DNA of 64,000 nucleotides from Portunus trituberculatus (lineage: Eukaryota > Arthropoda > Malacostraca > Decapoda > Portunidae): positions 4,352,501-4,416,500 of the forward strand of contig NC_059296.1 in the NCBI RefSeq assembly GCF_017591435.1, in the 5' to 3' direction. Within the stretch, counting starts at the first letter, position 1; every line of letters begins with the position of its first letter. A model generated the notes under the pieces. That model ran no database searches. It was not told where the DNA came from and saw nothing but the letters and a program-made list of their open reading frames with translations. This document shows positions 53,566 through 64,000 of this stretch, one piece after another. A program made the position numbers and the translations under genes.

Positions 53566-53629
53566 AGCTGTGCTCTGCAGACGCGCTCTGCCGAGAACAG
53601 TGTGTTCTGAAGCGTCCAGTGACCTCTGC

Positions 53630-53671
53630 ATGTTGTTCTCCGCTGGTCAAGTGGTGGTCAGCGCGCAGTGA
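53630..53671 (+). other. Upstream ORF 2 in the candidate leader
   Basis: ATG to TGA, 13 codons (MLFSAGQVVVSAQ), ending 64 bp before the candidate main start. Confidence 0.3.
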
Positions 53672-53735
53672 CCCTATCTGACCCTAACTGACCTGTCCAG
53701 TGGGAGAGCGGGGTCACTGAGGCTGGATGCGAGCC

Positions 53736-53790
53736 ATGACGGATCTTGACACCCCCGGCGCTGTCGTCTGGCCCAAGTGGTGTTATACCA
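53736..53790 (+). CDS. Possible first coding exon with tandem donors, unknown product
   Basis: An ATG in fair context (GCGAGCCATGAC, G at -3) opens MTDLDTPGAVVWPKWCYT and meets a consensus donor, CCA followed by GTAAGT (GT at 53791-53792), in phase 1. An in-frame ATG nine bases earlier (53727, weaker context) would add MRA; a TGA at 53718 closes the frame further upstream. A second, identical donor (CCAGTAAGTCA) follows exactly 24 nt later (GT at 53815), which would add eight residues (SKSAWYHP) without changing phase. Upstream is a GC-rich, uORF-containing leader, typical of regulated genes. The VWPKW motif is not enough to name a family. Later exons are not identified. Confidence 0.42.
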
Positions 53791-53815
53791 GTAAGTCAGC
53801 TTGGTATCATCCCAG

Positions 53816-54497
53816 TAAGTCAATTTTTTCTTCCTTAACTAACATAAGTATAGATTTCCACTAATGCTGAACAGCTGAGCCTCCAACTCGTAGTTGCACA
53901 ATCATCTTTTATCATCGCACACTGCAATGCATCGCCTCCACAAATTGAACTTACGTGAATATGAGTGGATGTTAAACTGCAGTACAATGAAGAAAACTTT
54001 CAGTGATTCCTTCCTTATTTTTATTTTTCACAATAAACGAAGTGTTCATTTAGTTCTCCATCTTATTTTGCCCTCCGAAAGTAAGGGACTTGTAAACCAT
54101 AGATAGTAACCAACCTCGTCACATGTTCCTTATCAAATGCTAGACAGATCGCCTCCCACCTGTCACTGGGTGAGGTCGCGACACTCCCACTCTTGGCACT
54201 CCCAAAACCCAAAAGGGAGTACATAGTACACTCCAGCACCGATGTTCTTTAAACTTGAGAGACTTGGCTTGACGTTACTATCTAGGAAATGGCCTAGAAA
54301 TAAGAAACCACATATCATTGTTCTCTTGATGGACACTTGGCAAACTTCAAGAAATACAGAAATGATTGAGATGAGTAAAGTCAGTGATAGGAAATACAAG
54401 TGACGTAAACCATTGGTGTGTTCAATCTGCGGAACCGACACGTCAACCACTGTCGAGTACAGGAGGTGCAGGAGGCTGTTTCAATTTTCTGTAAGAG
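53816..54497. other. Presumed intron or intergenic sequence
   Basis: AT-rich, no arrays. A minus-strand frame (54163-54450, containing VDVSVPQIEHTNGLRHLYF) has no supporting signals. Confidence 0.45.
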
Positions 54498-54576
54498 ATG
54501 GATCGACAGCTATCACTCAGTTGGAATGTAGTGTATTCCAAAGAGGTTGACGCACATGGCAAAGTTTCGTTAATTG
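54498..54576 (+). CDS. Weak exon candidate, unknown product
   Basis: An ATG in good context (AAGAGATGG) opens MDRQLSLSWNVVYSKEVDAH and runs 26 codons plus one base to a donor ATTG followed by GTAAGA (GT at 54577). An acceptor-like TCGACAG inside (54508) gives an alternative internal-exon reading. No domain recognised. An AG array follows 55 bp later. Chance cannot be excluded. Confidence 0.18.
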
Positions 54577-54628
54577 GTAAGAAAAAAAAAACGTTCATGT
54601 TAAAAAGTTTCCCAATCGGAGAGACATT

Positions 54629-54631
<3 letters not shown>

Positions 54632-54711
<80 letters not shown>
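54632..54711. repeat. (GA)n microsatellite
   Basis: Pure array of about 40 units. Confidence 0.98.
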
Positions 54712-54713
<2 letters not shown>

Positions 54714-55940
54714 AGTGTGACAGGGCTTGCCTAAGAACTTCAGACTTTTGACAGGAACTAAATGGAAGAAAGTACCAAAAGATTTCGCAGTGTCGCTTTA
54801 AAAGGAGAGTCAATATTATCGTTGCAAGGCTAAATAAATGTAAGGACACCATGAAGAAAAGATTTTATGAGATGCAATTAGCATAAAGTGATACGTTAAT
54901 TAAATTACTAGATGTTTACAAGACCGAAAATAATACATTGCAAATTGTGACTGATGATAGAAAAACAAGTGTTGAAAATACACAAATGAAATAGTCATAA
55001 AGTGTCACACAACTACTCATCACTCTTCTCTTTACATTCCTCAAATGAACATAAACATAGCATCGTGTCAGAACGGTGCCAACAAGACACCGTGCTAGCG
55101 ACCCTCTGCAGCAGGTCTTGGCATGGAAACGTGACCCGCTCAGAGACGCCTGTGGTCAGGGATACGAAGAAAGAGGGAGTGCAAGGGCGGCGGGACGTCC
55201 ACTAAGTCGGGTTTCATTAGATGTTATATCAAAGGTTTTGCCTCGTATGTCCCTTACCAGCGTCTGTGTGGCAAAGTTAGTGAGGCCCTATAAATGGCTC
55301 GGATCTAAGTTAGCAGTTGTGAGTGCGTGATATGTGCGGATATGAAAAAAAGGTATGAGGACAAGGTAGATTATGGTGGTGGTAGTGATGGTGTAGTGTG
55401 AGAGGTGAGGCTGAATAGCTTTTCACTGATTTATCAATTCTCTACCAGAGCAGGTACACACATACACATTAGAGAACACTGCCTCGCCCCACTACACGTG
55501 TATAAAGTGTCATCTGAGGAAGGGAGGGTGATTTTCGCATCTCTCGCAGGTGATAAGTAGGACCAGTGCGTGTGTCGGACTGTCATGGTACTAAATCTCA
55601 CCTGAATTCACTCCAAGGATAATCTCCTTATTGGGATAGGATGAAGAAGTGCAACTTTCCACTAGTTTTTTTTTATCCCACGAAGATTTTGTATTGATAT
55701 TAGTAGTTGCATCAATGTAGTTTCTGGCATGCTAAACAATGCTACTGCTACGCCCTTACGTGACAGGGAATGGATGGTGTCACGACAAAATTCCCTCTTC
55801 CTTGTCTTCCTACTCCTCATTCTTACTTCTCATTTCCTATTGATCGAGGGCAGGCTATCTCCACCATTGAGAGCAAGAGAAGGAACATAAGATTACTCGT
55901 CAATTTATGAGAATCCAATCAAGAAAATATTCCACAGGGC

Positions 55941-55941
<1 letters not shown>
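54712..55941. other. No gene seen
   Basis: Unique sequence. The frames at 55002-55330 overlap in two registers and have no domain or splice support. Confidence 0.5.

Positions 55942-56012
<71 letters not shown>
55942..56012. repeat. (CT)n microsatellite
   Basis: Pure array of about 35 units. Confidence 0.98.
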
Positions 56013-56015
<3 letters not shown>

Positions 56016-56641
56016 GCCAATCACTCGAATCAGGCGAGTACTGTCATGCAGTCGTCTGTGAGTAGTAGTCGTGCCCTGCCAATGCTAATAAACGGAAATT
56101 ACTGCTGCCCACACGGATGCCTCCAATGAATACCAAAACGTACGTGCTGTCAATCAAATCACGTTATCTTACTTGTTTCTTCGCCAAACTACAGGGAGGG
56201 AAAAACGAGTGGGAAAAATAAGAGATGAATCACCAACCGGAGCGAATACCAAGTACCTGCACATTTGGCAAGGCGAGGCGAGGAGGGCTGGCCACTCAGT
56301 CTTCTGGGATGGTTAGCGAGGAGGGAAACTCAAGCCCGAAAAGTATCTGCCCTGACCCTGGAAGAACCCTGATGCTAGATTAGGTATATTTGGTGAGCGG
56401 CAGCGGCAACAGCAGCGTAGGTATGGACGTGGGCGTGAGGGCGCAGTGTGGGCGAGTCAGACCACAAAGTGAACACTGGAGGCGGCCACACGTCTCTTCT
56501 GGTGATTTTTGAACATGTTTTTAAGAGATGTTTCTTTCTTCCATCTGTTCGACGTTTAATTGGCTTTTTTTTTCCAGGTCACTGAGTAAAGAAAATTATA
56601 CTTACATGCTTTTCGTATGCCTGTGTGTATGTACAAACACA
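56013..56641. other. No gene seen
   Basis: Unique sequence. A T-rich tract with TTTCCAGGTCACTGAGTAAAG (56560-56585) looks like an acceptor, but no open exon follows in a clear frame. Confidence 0.5.
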
Positions 56642-56667
56642 AACACACACACACACACACACACACA
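56642..56667. repeat. (CA)n microsatellite
   Basis: Pure array of 13 units. Confidence 0.96.
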
Positions 56668-56958
56668 GAATAATAATTGTGATGTCTCAGAATTTCCAGT
56701 CTTGTTATTAATTATATGAATCTATTAGAGGAAATAATTTAAGACATCATAAAATCATAATAAATCAGTTCTTAGCCATTAATCTTTCACATTTGTCACA
56801 TGTCATTCCACAGTCCTACACAACATGCCTTCTTCAGTCATCTGTCACCCATTTATCAAGGTAGTTTCAATCTCCAAGCGATAAACTGAATATGAGAAAC
56901 TATCATGCCCTCATGTGTCATCCAGGCAGTGCCCACTATGCTACAGATAGGTACTCAC

Positions 56959-57026
56959 TGAGGCATTGAAGTCACCACTGCCCCGATGTGCTCTTGCTTT
57001 CCATGTGCAGCACCAGGTGTCATTGT
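56959..57026 (-). CDS. Possible 68-nt internal exon, unknown product
   Basis: On the minus strand a strong acceptor (ATTTTTGTTGTTAATTTTCAG, ending at 57027) and a strong donor (CTCA then GTGAGTAC, GT at 56958-56957) bound 68 nt. Two frames are open: TMTPGAAHGKQEHIGAVV-type and NDTWCCTWKARAHRGSGDF-type; the third has a stop at the second codon. The exon has higher GC than its flanks. No homology is recognised, so the frame cannot be decided. The two-sided match to splice consensus is the best of any short segment in the window apart from 22936-22968. Confidence 0.33.
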
Positions 57027-57223
57027 CTGAAAATTAACAACAAAAATGTATCATATCATTATTTTCTCTTGCAAATTTAGAATTTTACCTTATCTTTCGT
57101 GTCCACTGCTAAATTATGCCAGTTGTCAAGGGAATTGTGGTCAAGTATCAATAAAAATATTTCCTTATTTTTTCTTTAGGTTATATTAACAATTTTTACA
57201 TACTTTTCCATTTTTCATTATTG

Positions 57224-57229
<6 letters not shown>

Positions 57230-57286
<57 letters not shown>
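57230..57286. repeat. (TC)n microsatellite
   Basis: Pure array of about 28 units. Confidence 0.98.
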
Positions 57287-59096
<1,810 letters not shown>

Positions 59097-59284
59097 CAGG
59101 AGCTTCATGCCCGCCTTCCTCCTCTGACCAGGATGCACCCTCACGCCCCATACACGCCGGGGTCTACTGGGTGCAAAAGTAATGGGTCTTGGCGCCCAAA
59201 CACCAACTTGGTCGTTTATTATCAAGTGTGAAGTTAAAGACCCATGCACTCCAGCTCCTGCCATATATATCTCGATCAAAGGTC
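59097..59284 (-). CDS. Weak internal exon candidate, unknown product
   Basis: On the minus strand a segment of 188 nt lies between an acceptor (AAGCCCTTGCAG) and a moderate donor (CTCCTG then GTGAAA). One frame is open across it: PLIEIYMAGAGVHGSLTSHL at the start, ITFAPSRPRRVWGVRVHPGQ in the middle and RRKAGMKLL at the end. The residue mix is protein-like and not repeat-derived. The polypyrimidine tract is short and the donor is not ideal. No family is recognised. Confidence 0.22.
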
Positions 59285-60092
59285 CTGCAAGGGCTTCCGT
59301 TCTCGCGATATAGTGTAAAAACGCTCCAGTGAGAGTCGGAGTGCAGGTGACAACGATTCTTATGCTAATGGCGAGCAGCGTTTACGATTCGTCTTATTGC
59401 CTGGCAGTTAACACGAAGGAGAACGTGAACTTTGATCCGGTTACATAATATTTTCTCGAGCGTGTGAGAATCCTTGACTCCTTCCTCCCACCTCCACCAC
59501 GGTAATAATAAGTCTCCAGCCAACGTTTCGGTATGAACCTATAAACCCTGAATCAATTAGTGTGTGACGGATGCCCGACGCCTCCTCCCTCGCCGAGTGA
59601 TGTGTGAATGGGGCGCTTGAGGCTTTGGGGCGGGTGGCAAGAGGCCCTCATTATGTAAACTATTTTCATATACTTAATAGTCATCCGCACATGCTAAAAA
59701 AAAAGAAAAAAAAATCTTATGGAAGAGATTTAATTTATCACTCACATCACCCTTTAAAGTCTCTATGAATGGAGCAAGTCTGTGTGCACCCTACCCCATA
59801 ACACCTTCCCATGCCCCCCTCTGCCTCCCTTCCTTGTGATTCTCGCTGCTCACTGAGGGTGGACTGTTACACTCTTAACGCCTCAATTTGGCTTACTGTC
59901 TGAAATCCCCGTCTTAATAGGGCAACTCCACAACGGATTGAGTTCCCCTTTATCCCTTGCTCTCCCAGCCCTTACTGTCCAGTTCCCCCTCAAGGCAGGA
60001 GCCTTCGAAGGAATACCAGTGCCACGGACCTACCTATGGGAGCTGCTGATTAATGTCTGGTCTTGTAGTGATGCAAGTGTAATGGTAGGAGT
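59285..60092. other. No gene assigned
   Basis: Unique sequence. At 59940-60060 an acceptor-like TTGCTCTCCCAG is followed by an open frame (ALTVQFPLKAGAFEGIPV-type), but no matching donor is clear. Confidence 0.4.
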
Positions 60093-60181
60093 ATTGTTGT
60101 TGTTGTTGTTAGTGGTGGTGGTGGTGGTGGTGGTGGTGGTGGTGGTGGTGGTGGTGGTGGTGGTGGTGGTGGTGGTGGTGG
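60093..60181. repeat. (GTT)n then (GGT)n trinucleotide repeat
   Basis: About six GTT units followed by about 23 GGT units; they give the poly-Val frame. Confidence 0.97.
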
Positions 60182-60276
60182 AGCAAGTTCTTTTAGTGTT
60201 ATTATTAATTTTGTTGCTCTCATTTATGTATCCTTATTCTTATGATCACTTTTATTATACTTTACAATATTATTTT

Positions 60277-60278
<2 letters not shown>

Positions 60279-60333
<55 letters not shown>

Positions 60334-60379
60334 CTACTACTACTATTACTACTACCACTACTACAACCTCTACTACTAA
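60279..60379. repeat. (TAC)n trinucleotide repeat
   Basis: About 18 TAC units (complement of AGT), then interrupted copies; source of the poly-Tyr and poly-Ser frames. Confidence 0.96.
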
Positions 60380-61733
60380 CTGGTATAGAAATCGTAAAGG
60401 GAAAATCGCCCCTTTCACACCAGCACAACACTACACGCCTAAGCTAATACCGACCAATCTGATGCATTCTGGACTGACCAATGGCCGGACGGCATAAACC
60501 GTGAGACCACTTTATTGTAGCAAGATTGAATGGCCTCTCCCTCTCCCTCTCCCTCTCTCCTCCCATCATCCTGCTTCACTCAGAGTCTTAGTGCCGAGTT
60601 TCTTTATCACCCTGACGCGCCCTGAGAGCCTTAGCTGAGAACACCCTTGTAGATTGGTCTTATTCTCTTCGGCTTTGTAGAGGATGAAAGGGTATTGAGT
60701 ATCAAGCAAAGCAGTCTTGAGCTCAGTTCCGCTTGCCATTCGTGCATGCACAGGTGTTGCATAGGAAGGTACTGCGTCTTGGCTCTTTACGCATATTATT
60801 GTCATTGTTATTGTTGCTGGTTCTAGATATGAGGAGAGGAGAGGGTCTTGGTTAGAGTGATTGTGTAAATAGGTGTCGTTGTAGTAGTAGGAATAGTAGT
60901 AACAAGAGCAGCATTAGCAGTTTTTATAATAATGGTAATAGCAAGTCACTCCTTCCCAATACATATTACTAGCAACGGCCGTCTCAACACCTGCCTGTAC
61001 CGCATAATAACACATACAAGACAGAGATAGTCCAGGAGAGTGAATACTTACGATCGAAGAGTCACCCTTCAGACTTTTTTTTTCCCCCTTTGAGAACAGG
61101 ATGCGAAAATTCTGCTCAAAATTTAACCTGCCCCAAGCCATCTATGTCCTGCAGCCTATAACCTTGCAACCCTACTTTTTCTACCCTTTTTTCCACGGCA
61201 AGGCATTCATCAGTTGTAACTTTCTTATGTATAGCAGTCTTAATCTTTGCGATCTACTGAGGAGCAGTTCTAATAATTAAGTGTCCCAGTAGTAATACGG
61301 TGAAGTCAAGGATGAAAGGTTATGCTCGTTTCCCAGGTTATTTTCAAACCAAGAGCCTTAGAAAAAAAAAGAGCTGCTGATAAGTAATAATAGTACAATG
61401 AAAGTATCTAATGATTAAGAAGCAAGATTTTTCTCCAGTCCTTCCAAGGGCAAAGGTTTGAGTCAAAGTGATGCATGCAGGAGCTTCACTGGGAACCAAC
61501 TTTACACCTTCACCACAGTCTATAAATAGGTAAGCTGATATCGATAATAAGCAAGAGCGAGGCAAGCACAGACTATTATAAAACTTACCTGATCTGTATC
61601 GCCCAGTATATAGCTGAGTCAGCACAGTTTTACCTTAATAACCACATTGTCGAGGGCCAGTTTTGTGTTCCTGCTATGTTAAGTGATAATGCGCGTAACT
61701 CATAAGGAAGTTTACTTGTTCGCCTGACATCAG
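60380..61733. other. No gene assigned
   Basis: Unique sequence with a (CTCCCT)n patch at 60537-60560. A strong minus-strand donor consensus (CAG then GTAAGT, about 61590) exists, but the frames upstream of it are closed or very short. Confidence 0.45.
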
Positions 61734-61798
61734 CACCTACATATACGACGCTCTCTGGGACTCCTTGCTGCAGGCTCGGCGCCAACACAGCTTAGATG
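61734..61798 (+). CDS. Possible 65-nt internal exon, unknown product
   Basis: An acceptor (TTTACTTGTTCGCCTGACATCAG, ending 61733) and a donor (GATG then GTAAGAC, GT at 61799) bound 65 nt. One frame reads TYIYDALWDSLLQARRQHSL then Asp and a split glycine, an amphipathic, protein-like peptide. Another frame has a stop near its end. The same peptide frame stays open 11 codons further upstream to a TAA at 61695, so the acceptor choice is not certain. The phase does not match the 53790 donor directly, so the two are not adjacent exons. Family unknown. Confidence 0.3.
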
Positions 61799-62266
61799 GT
61801 AAGACAATTATGAGTACTGTAGAAGAAGTATCAAATAAAGATCACTAGAAGAAAGTATCACTTTAGAAAGAAAATTAGATGTATAGTTTCAACGTTATTT
61901 TCAGAAAGATTGTTGCGAGTTCTCATGACCTATAAATCCTGCAAGTAACAACTTTTATTTGCTTGAAAGCTTGCCTTAAATGGAAGCATATTAACAGGAC
62001 AAAAATTGAGAAACTTAATAAGTCTATGAAAATTAATAAAAAAGGAAAAGTGTGTTAAAACGTGATAGTTTTATCAAGGAGCAAGTGATTACTACAACTT
62101 TTTCTCCTTTTAATGAGTCATGCATGATATCACTCAAGAGCATTTTTAGAAAATCTTGACGCCTCAAGTCGACACTTGAACAAATCAATGTCGTCTTTGT
62201 GCAAAATATAATAAAAGCTTGGAACCTACAGCATACATCTCACCACCACCACCAACAACAACATTA
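61799..62266. other. No gene seen; AT-rich
   Basis: AT-rich unique sequence, as expected of an intron or intergenic DNA. Confidence 0.5.
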
Positions 62267-62293
62267 ACACACACACACACACACACACACACA
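62267..62293. repeat. (CA)n microsatellite
   Basis: Pure array of about 13 units, preceded by a short ACC/AAC run. Confidence 0.96.
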
Positions 62294-63701
<1,408 letters not shown>

Positions 63702-64000
63702 GTTAGTAAAGAAATCCGAATAGCAATAATGAAAAGACTAGAAGACAAATAACTAAGGAAACAGAAGTGGTGACGGTGTTGGTGCTTAGGAAACGTGAAG
63801 ACGGAAGAGGAGGCGGCACCATCGCATCCCTTTGGTCTTGCGGTGTTAAGAAAAAAGGAGCTCTAAGTACTTTATTGACACAGGACGGCCGCCTAGACAA
63901 CCAATAGAGGGAAGTAAAGGGAGAGTTGAGCGTGGGAGATAGAATAAAAAAAAAAAGGTGAAGAATGGAAGGTGGTAGTTTTGCTGGTGGTGGTAGCTGG
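63702..64000. other. No gene seen
   Basis: Purine-leaning unique sequence at the window end. Confidence 0.55.

Noticed and set aside
53766..53789. Engrailed-type homeoprotein, suggested by VWPKWCYT
   Set aside because: The resemblance to the Trp-Pro-x-Trp block of engrailed proteins covers only a few residues, comes right after an apparent N-terminus and lacks the following conserved residues. Not enough to name a family.

Overview
The window looks like gene-poor nuclear DNA from an animal, most likely a decapod crustacean and plausibly a crab. There are no bacterial operons or long uninterrupted genes. There are about 27 (GT/AC)n arrays and about 20 (GA/CT)n arrays of 40 bp or more, plus trinucleotide arrays ((GGA)n, (AGT)n, (GTG)n) and one 133-bp (AT)n array. 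Two copies of a tRNA-derived SINE carry a body motif of the kind I associate with decapod SINEs. The taxon is an inference from repeat content; no marker gene is present to fix it.

Layout. 0-1 kb holds a probable solo LTR (287-908) with a 4-bp target duplication, squeezed between two (GT)n arrays. 1-12 kb is intergenic or intronic sequence with pyrimidine tracts and a two-armed GAT/ATC-rich block (6.15-6.96 kb). 11-46 kb contains four copies of a roughly 215-bp element with TTAA termini, best preserved at 45316-45529, which looks like a piggyBac-type MITE. The two SINEs are at 21001-21280 and 44463-44740; both are on the minus strand and both abut (CA)n at the tRNA end. 25.5-27.9 kb is a dense microsatellite cluster whose order (GA, GT, AC, TC) is palindromic. 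27.8-32 kb and 47.7-51.3 kb are long stretches free of dinucleotide arrays.

Genes. No complete gene can be assembled and no protein family could be named. The only coding evidence is isolated exon-like segments with good splice signals and an open frame: a possible last exon at 52366-52626, a possible first exon with 5' leader and uORFs at 53443-53790 (with two in-frame donors 24 nt apart), and shorter candidates at 9674-9788, 15358-15478 (minus), 22936-22968, 54498-54576, 56959-57026 (minus), 59097-59284 (minus) and 61734-61798. The 52-62 kb third is the most gene-like part. Nearly all other open frames are translations of simple repeats (Cys-Val, His-Thr, Ser-Leu, Arg-Glu, poly-Gly, poly-Pro) and are not genes.

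The candidates are on both strands and cannot be joined into one transcript from this window. Each should be read as a hypothesis for RNA evidence to test.
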